Part shown: piece after piece, positions 23,922 to 32,294 of the stretch
Position numbering within the stretch: the stretch's first letter is position 1
Layout: each line of letters starts with the position of its first letter
Source of the DNA: Aristaeella lactis
GTDB lineage: Bacteria > Bacillota > Clostridia > Christensenellales > Aristaeellaceae
Assembly: GCF_018118585.1 (NCBI RefSeq)
Contig: NZ_CP069421.1
Coordinates: forward strand, 2,852,001-2,916,000
Reading direction: 5' to 3'
Length of the DNA: 64,000 nt
Made by a program: the position numbers and the translations under genes
Notes under the pieces: generated by a model
The model's input: the letters and a program-made list of their open reading frames with translations, nothing else
Told to the model about the DNA's origin: nothing
Database searches by the model: none

Positions 23922-24364
23922 ATTCCCAGCGCTTTCCTGAGAGAGGCAGGGAAGAGGGAATATTAAGACAAGGTGATTTTGTCATCAGCGTCTTAAGCAA
24001 TTTACGGGACCACTCCGATACGGAGTCGAGGCCATACGGACAGCCGGGTCCACTGCCGATGGGCGGTTTCCGCCCCTATTGATTGAGTTAAAAGCTCAGT
24101 TTTATAAGTTGGTTACTTTATAACCGAAATGCGTAATACACGCAAACTTGTGAAATGGTCAATAAGAGTAGTAAAAGTAAGTATTGCTATATAGACTCTG
24201 TATGCCGAGCACCACAGATATTCCGTTCCAACCTCTTTGCCGTGCCTGAAACGGCGGGCGTAACTGCCTGTATGCCGTGAAGGACAGGGACAGGAACCTG
24301 ACTGCATGTGGATAATAACGCAAGTTGTGTGATTACAGCTTGCGTTTTTTGTTTGAGGTGGAGT
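23922..24364 (+). ncRNA. Structured leader RNA of the speA operon, candidate cis-regulator
   Basis: The region holds no gene but many perfect stems. ATATTCCC/GGGAATAT enclose TTTCCTG/CAGGGAA. TTAAGAC pairs with GTCTTAA, ACTCCG with CGGAGT around ATA, GGACC with GGTCC, GGGCGG with CCGCCC around TTT, and further stems follow (GCCGT/ACGGC). The last element is a strong intrinsic terminator 15 bases before speA. A riboswitch or other attenuator controlling polyamine synthesis is the natural reading. I could not match it to a known class. Confidence 0.5.
24318..24350 (+). terminator. Attenuator terminator before speA
   Basis: ACGCAAGTTGT and ACAGCTTGCGT form an 11-bp stem (one wobble) with loop GTGATT, directly followed by a six-base T-run, and lie 14 bases before the speA ATG. 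A near copy of the left arm, TAATACACGCAAACTTGTG, lies upstream at 24134-24152 and could compete for the right arm as an antiterminator. Confidence 0.8.
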
Positions 24365-25891
24365 ATGGGAAAGTACTTGTACGACCAGTCCAGGGCGCCG
24401 ATCTACGAGGCGCTGGAGCGCTTCCGCGAAATGCGGGTGGTGCCCTTTGACGTGCCGGGCCACAAGCACGGAAAGGGCAATCCGGAGCTGACGGCGTTCC
24501 TCGGGGAAAAATGCGTGGGTGTGGACGTGAACAGCATGAAGCCGCTGGACAACCTGTGTCATCCCGTGTCTGTGATCCGGGAAGCGGAGATCCTGGCCGC
24601 GGACGCTTTCGGCGCGGCCAACGCGTTCCTGATGGTGGGCGGGACCACAAGCTCTGTGCAGAGCATGGTGCTGTCCTGCTGCAAGCGGGGAGAGAAGATC
24701 ATCCTGCCACGGAATGTGCACAGGAGCGTGATCAACGCCCTGGTGCTCTGCGGCGCGGTGCCGGTTTACGTCAATCCGGACGTGGACCGGAAGCTGGGTA
24801 TCTCCCTGGGCATGAGTGTGGACCAGGTCCGCAAGGCTATCCAGGAAAACCCGGACGCGGTGGCTGTCCTGGTGAACAACCCCACCTATTACGGAGTCTG
24901 CAGCGACCTGCGCACCATCGTGAAGATGGCGCATGAAGCCGGCATGCTGTGCCTGGCGGATGAGGCCCACGGAACCCACTTCTACTTCGGCGACGGAATG
25001 CCGGTGACCGCCATGGAGGCGGGGGCGGATATGGCCGCGGTCTCCATGCACAAGAGCGGCGGCAGCCTGACCCAGTCCAGCCTGCTGCTGACCGGGGAAC
25101 GGGTGAATGCCGGCCATGTGCGTCAGATCATCAACCTGACCCAGACCACCTCTGGCAGCTATCTGCTGATGTCCAGCCTGGATATCAGCCGCCGGAACCT
25201 GGCCCAGCGCGGCAAGACCGTGTTCCGGAAGGTATCCGAGATGGCGGAATACGCCCGGGAGGAGATCAACGCGGTGGGCGGCTACTACGCCTATGGCCGG
25301 GAACTGATCAACGGCGATTCCATCTATGATTTTGACCCCACCAAGCTGAGCGTGCATACGCGGGACATCGGCCTGGCGGGCATTGAAGTTTATGACATCC
25401 TGCGGGATGAATATGATATCCAGATCGAGTTTGGCGACATCGGCAACATCCTGGCCTACCTGTCCATCGGTGACCGGATGCAGGAACTGGAACGGCTGGT
25501 GAGCGCGCTGGCGGAGATCAAGCGGCGGTATATGAAGGATCCCTACGGCCTGCTGAGCCAGGAGTACATTGCTCCTGAAGTGGTCTACAGCCCCCAGGAA
25601 GCCTTCTACGCCAACAAGAAGAGCGTGCCGCTGAGCGAAAGCGAGGGCTACATCTGCAGTGAGTTCGTGATGTGCTACCCGCCGGGAATCCCGATCCTGG
25701 CACCCGGTGAGCGTATCACGAAAGAGATCCTGGACTATATCGTCTATGCCAAGGCGAAGGGATGCTCCGTGACGGGCCCCGAGGATCCGATGATCGAGAA
25801 TATCAACATTATCAGGGAGGAGGAGAAGGTCTCATGGAACTCTGGTTCAGTGAATGCCATGCCCCGGATGTTAAGCACAGCCTGCGGGTAA
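24365..25891 (+). CDS. speA: Orn/Lys/Arg decarboxylase, probably arginine decarboxylase
   Basis: A PLP-dependent fold-I decarboxylase of the Bacillus SpeA type, 508 residues. FDVPGHKHGKGN near residue 28 is the N-terminal signature, LADEAHGTH (197-205) binds the cofactor, and K230 in SMHKSGGSLTQSS forms the Schiff base. Agmatinase further down the operon indicates that the product is agmatine, hence arginine as substrate. The start follows GAGGTGGAGT. A longer in-frame start would lie upstream of the terminator hairpin and is rejected. The last 58 bases overlap speE. Confidence 0.93.
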   Translation: MGKYLYDQSRAPIYEALERFREMRVVPFDVPGHKHGKGNPELTAFLGEKCVGVDVNSMKPLDNLCHPVSVIREAEILAADAFGAANAFLMVGGTTSSVQSMVLSCCKRGEKIILPRNVHRSVINALVLCGAVPVYVNPDVDRKLGISLGMSVDQVRKAIQENPDAVAVLVNNPTYYGVCSDLRTIVKMAHEAGMLCLADEAHGTHFYFGDGMPVTAMEAGADMAAVSMHKSGGSLTQSSLLLTGERVNAGHVRQIINLTQTTSGSYLLMSSLDISRRNLAQRGKTVFRKVSEMAEYAREEINAVGGYYAYGRELINGDSIYDFDPTKLSVHTRDIGLAGIEVYDILRDEYDIQIEFGDIGNILAYLSIGDRMQELERLVSALAEIKRRYMKDPYGLLSQEYIAPEVVYSPQEAFYANKKSVPLSESEGYICSEFVMCYPPGIPILAPGERITKEILDYIVYAKAKGCSVTGPEDPMIENINIIREEEKVSWNSGSVNAMPRMLSTACG

Positions 25892-26688
25892 ACCGGCACC
25901 TGTACTCCGGGAAAAGCGAGTACCAGCAGATCGACATCTTCGACACCCCTGAATTCGGCCGGGTGCTGGCCCTGGACGGAAACGTGATGCTGACGGAACG
26001 GGATGAATTCATTTACGACGAGATGATCACCCATATCCCCATGTCCGTTCACAAGAACGTGAAGGACATCCTGGTGATCGGCGCCGGGGACGGCGGGGTG
26101 GTGAAGGAACTGACCCGCTATGATACGGTGGAGCGCATTGACCTGGTGGAAATGGACGGACAGGTGATCGAGGCCTGCCGCACTTACCTGCCGGAGAATG
26201 CCTGCAAGCTGGATGACAGCCGCGTGCACATCTATTTTGACAACGCGCTGCGGTTTATCCGGCGGTGCACGGATGAATATGACCTGATCATCGTGGACTC
26301 CAACGATCCCTTCGGTCCTTCCGAAGGCTACTTTACCCGGGAGTTCTACGGCATCTGCTACAACGCCCTGCACGAGGACGGGATCATGGTGAACCAGCAG
26401 GGAAGCCCGTTTTACAAGCACGACGCAGAGGCCATGCAGCGGAGCCACAAGCGGATCGTGAACACCTTCCCGATCAGCCGGGTTTACCAGGCACATATCC
26501 CGACCTACGCGGCGGGATACTGGCTGTTCGGCTTTGCCAGCAAGAAATACCATCCCATTGAAGACTTTGATGAGGAACACTGGAAGAGCCTGCACCTGAG
26601 CACGAAGTACTATACGACCAAGCTGCACATCGGCTCTTTTTACCTGCCGGCTTACCTGGAGAAGATGCTTGAGGAGGTGGAAGCGTGA
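25834..26688 (+). CDS. speE: Spermidine synthase (aminopropyltransferase)
   Basis: SpeE transfers an aminopropyl group from decarboxylated AdoMet to putrescine. The 284-residue product has LVIGAGDGGVVKEL, the binding loop for decarboxylated AdoMet, VEMDGQVIEACR, and IIVDSNDPFGPSEG, where the catalytic Asp lies. The early YQQIDIFDTPEFGRVLALDG is also typical. GGGAGGAGGAGAAGGTCTC precedes the ATG, which lies inside the end of speA. No speD (AdoMet decarboxylase) is in the window, so the donor must come from elsewhere in the genome, or the enzyme has a different partner. Confidence 0.92.
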   Translation: MELWFSECHAPDVKHSLRVNRHLYSGKSEYQQIDIFDTPEFGRVLALDGNVMLTERDEFIYDEMITHIPMSVHKNVKDILVIGAGDGGVVKELTRYDTVERIDLVEMDGQVIEACRTYLPENACKLDDSRVHIYFDNALRFIRRCTDEYDLIIVDSNDPFGPSEGYFTREFYGICYNALHEDGIMVNQQGSPFYKHDAEAMQRSHKRIVNTFPISRVYQAHIPTYAAGYWLFGFASKKYHPIEDFDEEHWKSLHLSTKYYTTKLHIGSFYLPAYLEKMLEEVEA

Positions 26689-27539
26689 ACCGGAATGTTG
26701 AGACCTTTATCGGCTGCGACAGCGCCTATGAAGACGCGGGGATCGTGCTGTTCGGCGCTCCTTTTGACTCCACAACAAGCTTCCGGCCCGGCGCCCGGTT
26801 CGGCTCCGCCGCCATCCGCCATGAAAGCTTCGGCCTGGAAACCTACAGCCCCTACCAGGACAGGGACCTGGCTGACATCAGCGTGTTTGACTGCGGGGAC
26901 CTGGAGCTGTGCTTCGGTTCCGCGGAAGCGGCGCTGAAGGATATTGAAGAGAAGGCGGGAGAGATCCTGCAGGACGGAAAAATGCCTTTCCTGGTCGGCG
27001 GCGAGCACCTGGTGACGCTGGGGGCTGTGCGGGCGGTCATTGAAAAGTATCCGGACCTGCATATCATCCACTTCGATGCCCACGCGGACCTGCGGGATGA
27101 TTACCTGGGCGCGAAGCTGAGCCATGCCTGCGTGATCCGGCGCTGCCAGGAACTGACCGGCGACGGCCGGATCCACCAGTTCTGCATCCGCAGCGGGGAA
27201 AAGGCGGAGTTTGAATTCGCCAAAGCCCATACGGACATGCACAAGTTCAGCTTTGAAGGCCTGGAGGATCTGACGGAAAAGCTGGCCCGGGAGCAGGTGC
27301 CCGTTTACCTGACGGTGGACCTGGACTGCCTGGATCCGGCCCTCTTCTGCGGAACGGGGACGCCGGAAGCAGGCGGGGTGAGCTTCACGGAACTGCTGAA
27401 TGCGATCCTGACGGTGAGTAAGCTGAACATTGTCGGAGCCGACGTCAATGAACTGGCTCCCATGCTGGACGCAAGCGGCGCGTCCACGGCCGCGGCCTGC
27501 AAGATCGTGCGGGAAATGCTGCTGGCCCTTTATCAATAA
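26685..27539 (+). CDS. speB: Agmatinase
   Basis: A ureohydrolase that splits agmatine into putrescine and urea with a binuclear manganese centre. The 284-residue product has the metal motifs GGEHLVTLG, HFDAHADLRDDY and VDLDCLDPALFCGTGTPEAGG, in the normal order. The GTG start overlaps the speE stop by four bases, giving translational coupling. Together with speA it forms the arginine-agmatine-putrescine route. Confidence 0.95.
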   Translation: MNRNVETFIGCDSAYEDAGIVLFGAPFDSTTSFRPGARFGSAAIRHESFGLETYSPYQDRDLADISVFDCGDLELCFGSAEAALKDIEEKAGEILQDGKMPFLVGGEHLVTLGAVRAVIEKYPDLHIIHFDAHADLRDDYLGAKLSHACVIRRCQELTGDGRIHQFCIRSGEKAEFEFAKAHTDMHKFSFEGLEDLTEKLAREQVPVYLTVDLDCLDPALFCGTGTPEAGGVSFTELLNAILTVSKLNIVGADVNELAPMLDASGASTAAACKIVREMLLALYQ

Positions 27540-27563
27540 GACAGAAACAGGAGGAAGAATCAT

Positions 27564-28823
27564 ATGAGCAAAGTATTGGTAATCGGCTGCGGCGGCGTGG
27601 CCAACGTGGCGATCCGGAAGTGCTGCCAGGCGGACGACGTGTTTACGGAAATGTGCATCGCCAGCCGGACAAAGTCCAAGTGCGATGAACTGGCCAAAGC
27701 GCTGGAAGGAAAAACAAAAACGAAGATCACCACCGCACAGGTGGACGCGGACGACGTGGAACAGCTGAAGAAGCTGATCAATGACTACAAGCCGGAGCTG
27801 GTGATGAACATCGCCCTGCCTTACCAGGACCTGACCATCATGGACGCGTGCCTGGCCTGCGGCGTGAACTATATGGATACAGCGAACTACGAGCCCGAGG
27901 ATACGGACGATCCGGAATGGCGGGCCATCTACGAGAAGCGGTGCAAAGAGCAGGGCTTCTCCGCCTATTTCGATTACAGCTGGCAGTGGGCCTACCGCGA
28001 AAAGTTCGAGCAGGCCGGCCTGACCGCCCTGCTGGGCTGCGGCTTTGACCCCGGCGTGACCCAGGCTTACTGCGCCTACGCGAAGAAGCATGAATTCGAC
28101 ATCATCGACACCATCGATATCCTGGACTGCAACGGCGGCGACCATGGCTATCCCTTTGCCACCAACTTCAACCCGGAGGTCAACCTGCGGGAGGTTTCCG
28201 CGCCCGGAAGCTATATGGAGAACGGTAAATGGGTGGAGATCCCCGCGATGAGCATTAAGCGGGAGTACAATTTCGAGGACGTGGGACAGAAGGATATGTA
28301 CCTGCTGCACCATGAGGAGATCGAGTCCCTGGCGGTGAACATTCCGGAAGTGAAACGGATCCGCTTCTTCATGACCTTCGGCCAGAGCTACCTGACCCAT
28401 ATGCGCTGCCTGGAGAACGTGGGCATGCTGTCCACCACCCCGGTGATGTTCGAGGGACATGAGATCGTGCCGATCAAGTTCCTGAAGGCACTGCTGCCGG
28501 ATCCGGCAAGCCTGGGCCCGCGGACCCACGGCAAGACCAATATCGGCTGCATCTTTACCGGTAAAAAGGACGGCAGGGAAAAGACCTACTATATCTACAA
28601 CGTGTGCGATCACCAGGAGTGCTACCGGGAGGTGGAAAGCCAGGCGATCAGCTATACCACGGGTGTTCCGGCTATGTGCGGCGCCATGATGCTGCTGACC
28701 GGCAAGTGGAACAAGCCCGGTGTATACACGGTGGAAGAATTTGATCCGGATCCCTTCCTGGACGCGCTGGACCGTTACGGCCTGCCCCGCAGGGAGAACC
28801 ACAATCCGGTACTGGTGGACTGA
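27564..28823 (+). CDS. Carboxynorspermidine dehydrogenase (saccharopine dehydrogenase family)
   Basis: A 419-residue NAD(P)-dependent enzyme that condenses a diamine with aspartate semialdehyde and reduces the product to carboxy(nor)spermidine. The Rossmann motif is VLVIGCGGVANVAIRKCC at the N-terminus. ALPYQDLTIMDACLACGVNY and GCGFDPGVTQAYCAYA are conserved in this branch of the saccharopine dehydrogenase family. The gene overlaps nspC by one base, and this pairing is the best evidence for carboxynorspermidine or carboxyspermidine dehydrogenase rather than lysine metabolism. CAGGAGGAAGAATCAT precedes the ATG. Confidence 0.9.
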   Translation: MSKVLVIGCGGVANVAIRKCCQADDVFTEMCIASRTKSKCDELAKALEGKTKTKITTAQVDADDVEQLKKLINDYKPELVMNIALPYQDLTIMDACLACGVNYMDTANYEPEDTDDPEWRAIYEKRCKEQGFSAYFDYSWQWAYREKFEQAGLTALLGCGFDPGVTQAYCAYAKKHEFDIIDTIDILDCNGGDHGYPFATNFNPEVNLREVSAPGSYMENGKWVEIPAMSIKREYNFEDVGQKDMYLLHHEEIESLAVNIPEVKRIRFFMTFGQSYLTHMRCLENVGMLSTTPVMFEGHEIVPIKFLKALLPDPASLGPRTHGKTNIGCIFTGKKDGREKTYYIYNVCDHQECYREVESQAISYTTGVPAMCGAMMLLTGKWNKPGVYTVEEFDPDPFLDALDRYGLPRRENHNPVLVD

Positions 28824-30025
28824 TGGACAGGCAGGAAGTATTCAGGGGTCTTTCCGGCCGGAACGCGCCGGCATGCTTTGCCCCGCTCCGGACACCGTGC
28901 TATGTGGTGGATGAGAAACGGCTGGAGGAAAACGGGCGGATCCTGGCTTCGGTGGCGGAGCACACCGGATGCCGGATCCTGCTGGCCCAGAAAGCTTTCT
29001 CCAACTATGATTTCTATCCGCTGCTGGCCCCTTACCTCGCGGGAACCGAGGCCAGCGGCCTGTATGAAGCCAGGCTGGGTGCGGAGGAAATGCCGGGGAA
29101 AGAGGTGCATGTTTTCTGCGCCGCTTACCGGGAGGATGAGTTCGGGGAGCTGCTGCGGTACGCGGACCATATTGTGTTCAATTCCGTGAGGCAGCTGAAG
29201 CAGTTCGGGACGGCTGCGAAGGAAAGCGGGAAAAGCATCGGCCTGCGGATCAACCCGGAATGCTCCACCCAGGAAGGGCATGACATCTATGATCCCTGCG
29301 CGAAGGGAAGCCGCCTGGGCGTGACGCGGGAAGCATGGAACCGGGAAATGACGGAAGAGCTGGCCGGCCTGCTGGACGGACTCCATTTCCACACCTTGTG
29401 TGAGCAGGGCGCCGACGCGCTGGAGACAACCCTGGCCGCCGTGGAAAAGGGCTTCGGGGATATCCTGCCCCGGATGAAGTGGCTCAACATGGGCGGAGGG
29501 CACCATATCACCCGGGAGGATTATGACCGGACGCTGCTGGAAAAGCTGATCCGCCGGGCACAGGAACAGTGGAACCTGCAGGTGTACCTGGAACCGGGGG
29601 AAGCTGTGGCACTGAACGCCGGCTACCTGGTGACCACGGTGCTGGACGTGACGGAAAACGGCGGCATCCGGACGGCTGTGCTGGACACCAGCGCCGCCTG
29701 CCATATGCCGGACGTGATCGAGATGCCCTATATCCCGCCGCTGCTGAACGGGGAGCCCGGAAACGCCGGGGAAAACGTCTTCCGGCTGGCGGGACCCACC
29801 TGCCTGGCAGGCGATGTGACCGGTGAATACAGCCTGGACAGCGAACCGGAACCGGGCGACCGCCTGGTATTCGGCGACATGGCCATCTATACCACCTGCA
29901 AAAACAACACGTTCAACGGTATGCCGCTGCCGGACATCTATGGAATGGACCGGAATGGACAATTCAGGAAACTGACGGGCTTCGGCTACGCGGATTTTAA
30001 AGGCCGTCTCGGGAAAAAAGCCTGA
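28823..30025 (+). CDS. nspC: Carboxynorspermidine decarboxylase
   Basis: A PLP-dependent fold-III (alanine-racemase-like) decarboxylase that removes the carboxyl group of carboxyspermidine or carboxynorspermidine. The 400-residue product has K57 in LLAQKAFSNYDFYPLL as the cofactor lysine, the HFHTLCEQ and GGGHHIT segments for phosphate and substrate binding, and GPTCLAGDV with the catalytic Cys. It is the last gene of the operon and overlaps the dehydrogenase by one base. With its partner it offers a second route to spermidine beside SpeE. Confidence 0.93.
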   Translation: MDRQEVFRGLSGRNAPACFAPLRTPCYVVDEKRLEENGRILASVAEHTGCRILLAQKAFSNYDFYPLLAPYLAGTEASGLYEARLGAEEMPGKEVHVFCAAYREDEFGELLRYADHIVFNSVRQLKQFGTAAKESGKSIGLRINPECSTQEGHDIYDPCAKGSRLGVTREAWNREMTEELAGLLDGLHFHTLCEQGADALETTLAAVEKGFGDILPRMKWLNMGGGHHITREDYDRTLLEKLIRRAQEQWNLQVYLEPGEAVALNAGYLVTTVLDVTENGGIRTAVLDTSAACHMPDVIEMPYIPPLLNGEPGNAGENVFRLAGPTCLAGDVTGEYSLDSEPEPGDRLVFGDMAIYTTCKNNTFNGMPLPDIYGMDRNGQFRKLTGFGYADFKGRLGKKA

Positions 30026-30062
30026 AAATGACGGATTCTCTGTATACAATCGCATAAACGAA

Positions 30063-30090
30063 TTACAGATCATGGTTTTTATGATACAAT
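30063..30090 (+). promoter_or_regulatory. pepF promoter
   Basis: TTACAG and TACAAT separated by 16 bases lie 46 bases before the pepF start codon. No terminator was found between nspC and this site. Confidence 0.4.
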
Positions 30091-30135
30091 CCGGGAGGAT
30101 TCCCAAATCCTCTACAGAGTGAAGGAGTAAAAACC

Positions 30136-31842
30136 ATGATTACTTTTCCTGAAATGCCCTATGAACGCCCGGATCCTGAAGAACTCAAGGCAAAGCTGAA
30201 AGCCCTGACGGAACGCCTGCAGGGCGCGAAGAGCTATGAGGAAGCAAAGGCAGTTTTCCTGGAGAAGGAAAAGGAAGCGCGCCATGTGGATACGCTGGCA
30301 ACACTGGCCAGTGTCCGCCATTCCATCGATACCCGGGATACTTTCTACGATGAAGAAAACAAATTCTGGAACCAGACCGGTCCGGAACTGCAGGAGTTTG
30401 AACAGGCCTGGACCGCAGCGATGCTGGCCTCACCCTTCCGCGCGGATTTTGAGGCGGAGTACGGCAACCTGATGTTCATCAACGCGGAGATCGACCTGAA
30501 GACCTTCTCCCCGGACATCATTCCCGAACTGCAGCAGGAAAACGACCTGCGCAATGAATACCAGAAGCTGATCGCTTCCGCCCAGATCCCCTTTGAAGGC
30601 GGCGTGTACACGCTTTCCCAGCTGACTCCCTTCAAGACCTGCGCGGATGACGCGAAGCGCCTGGCTGCCTGGAAAGCCGAAGGACAGTGGTACAAGGATA
30701 ACCAGGACAAGCTGGATGAGATCTATGACAAGCTGGTGAAGCTGCGGGACACCATGGGCAGGAAACTGGGGTATGAAGGCTATACCACCCTGGGATACTA
30801 CCGCATGGGCCGGAACTGCTACACCAAGGAAGACGTGGAGAAGTTCCGCGCGGCAGTGCGGACCTACCTGGTACCCGTGGCGGACAGCATCTACCGGGAG
30901 CAGGCGAAGCGCCTTGGCAAGGAATACCCCATGAGCTTTGCCGACAACGCGCTGGAATTCCGTTCCGGCAATCCCCGGCCCCAGGGAACGGCTGACGATA
31001 TCCTGGCTGCCGGCAAAAAGTTCTATGACGAGCTTTCCCCGGAGACCAGCGAGTTCTTCAACATGATGCTGGACAGGAAACTGATGGACGTGCTCTCCAC
31101 CGAGGGCAAGGAAGGCGGCGGCTACTGCACCGGCCTGATGGATTACGGCGTACCGTTCATCTTCGCCAATTTCAACGGCACCCAGGGAGACGTGGAGGTC
31201 GTAACCCATGAGGCGGGACACGCCTTTGAAGCCTGGATGAACCGGGATCGGATCCCCTCCAGCTATGTATGGCCCAGCATGGAAGCCTGCGAAGTGCACT
31301 CCATGTCCATGGAGTTTATGGCCTGGCCCTGGGCGGAGAACTTCTTCGGACCGGATACCCGGAAGTTCCTCTACAGCCACCTGTCCGCGGCGCTCACCTT
31401 TATTCCCTACGGAACGATGGTGGACCATTTCCAGCACCTGGTGTATGAGAATCCCGGCTGGACGCCCCGTGAAAGGCATGACGCCTGGAAGAAACTGCTG
31501 GGAGTCTATATGCCCTGGATGAAGCTGGACGGCGAGATCCCCTTCTACAGTGAGGGTGAAGGCTGGCAGCGGCAGAGTCATATCTACGCCAGCCCGTTCT
31601 ACTATATCGATTACTGCCTGGCGCAGACCGTTTCGCTGGAGATCTGGTCCATGCTCCAGGAAAGCCGGGAGAAAGCCTGGAAGTATTACATGGCTTACAC
31701 GAAGCAGGGCGGAAGCCGGACCTTCACCGATCTGCTGGCAAACGCCGGACTGGTCAGCCCCTTCGACGAAAAGTGCCTGAAGACCGTCTGCGCTACAGCG
31801 AAGAACTGGCTGGAAAACTACGACATGACCGGCATCGAGTGA
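30136..31842 (+). CDS. pepF: Oligoendopeptidase F-type M3 metallopeptidase
   Basis: A 568-residue cytosolic zinc peptidase that degrades oligopeptides. The zinc motif is VTHEAGHAFEAW (H358, E359, H362), with the downstream acidic ligand in MEACEVHSMSMEFMAW. The whole is helical and matches the shorter clostridial M3 oligoendopeptidases. GTGAAGGAGTAAAAACC precedes the ATG. It has its own promoter after the polyamine operon. The NUDIX gene follows 31 bases later. Confidence 0.93.
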   Translation: MITFPEMPYERPDPEELKAKLKALTERLQGAKSYEEAKAVFLEKEKEARHVDTLATLASVRHSIDTRDTFYDEENKFWNQTGPELQEFEQAWTAAMLASPFRADFEAEYGNLMFINAEIDLKTFSPDIIPELQQENDLRNEYQKLIASAQIPFEGGVYTLSQLTPFKTCADDAKRLAAWKAEGQWYKDNQDKLDEIYDKLVKLRDTMGRKLGYEGYTTLGYYRMGRNCYTKEDVEKFRAAVRTYLVPVADSIYREQAKRLGKEYPMSFADNALEFRSGNPRPQGTADDILAAGKKFYDELSPETSEFFNMMLDRKLMDVLSTEGKEGGGYCTGLMDYGVPFIFANFNGTQGDVEVVTHEAGHAFEAWMNRDRIPSSYVWPSMEACEVHSMSMEFMAWPWAENFFGPDTRKFLYSHLSAALTFIPYGTMVDHFQHLVYENPGWTPRERHDAWKKLLGVYMPWMKLDGEIPFYSEGEGWQRQSHIYASPFYYIDYCLAQTVSLEIWSMLQESREKAWKYYMAYTKQGGSRTFTDLLANAGLVSPFDEKCLKTVCATAKNWLENYDMTGIE

Positions 31843-31873
31843 GAAGAAACAACCTGAAAGGCAGGACGCTGGA

Positions 31874-32269
31874 ATGAAAACCATCCGGGTAGTCGCGGCC
31901 CTCATCTTTCATGGGGGAAAGCTTTTCGCGACACAGCGGGGATACGGGGACTGGCGGGACTACTGGGAGTTTCCCGGCGGAAAGATCGAGCCGGGGGAAA
32001 CCCCGGAGGAAGCGCTGGTCCGGGAAATCCGGGAGGAACTGGATACCGGCATCACCGTGATTTCCCATATCTGCGACGTGGAGTACGACTATCCGGAATT
32101 CCACCTGTCCATGCAGTGCTTCCGGTGCGAAATCACCTCCGGCGAGCCGAAACTGCTGGAACATGAAGCGGCGAGATGGCTGGGCCGGGAGGAACTGGGT
32201 ACTGTGAACTGGCTGCCGGCAGACCGGAACATCCTGCCGGATATTGAGAAAAACTGGCCGGCTGAATAA
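31874..32269 (+). CDS. NUDIX hydrolase, MutT/NudG-like
   Basis: A 131-residue NUDIX pyrophosphohydrolase. The Nudix box is complete: GGKIEPGETPEEALVREI followed by REELDTGI. The early VAALIFHGGKLFATQRGYG and late EHEAARWLGREEL are typical of the MutT/NudG branch that hydrolyses oxidised or modified nucleoside triphosphates. It ends 25 bases before the Eis-like gene. Exact substrate not assignable. Confidence 0.88.
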   Translation: MKTIRVVAALIFHGGKLFATQRGYGDWRDYWEFPGGKIEPGETPEEALVREIREELDTGITVISHICDVEYDYPEFHLSMQCFRCEITSGEPKLLEHEAARWLGREELGTVNWLPADRNILPDIEKNWPAE

Positions 32270-32294
32270 GAAACAAACAACGGGAGTCAATCGT

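Noticed and set aside
23941-24075. Resemblance of AAGGTGATTTT and GCCATACGGAC to parts of the magnesium (M-box) riboswitch
   Set aside because: The defining 5' part of the M-box is absent, and the stems found do not follow that architecture. The similarity is too short to count.
24308-24364. Longer speA start 19 codons upstream
   Set aside because: That start would put the terminator hairpin inside the coding region and lacks a ribosome binding site. GAGGTGGAGT precedes the ATG at 24365.
26652-28802. A 716-codon minus-strand open frame across speB and the dehydrogenase
   Set aside because: It is antisense to two well-identified enzymes and has no family motifs or ribosome binding site.
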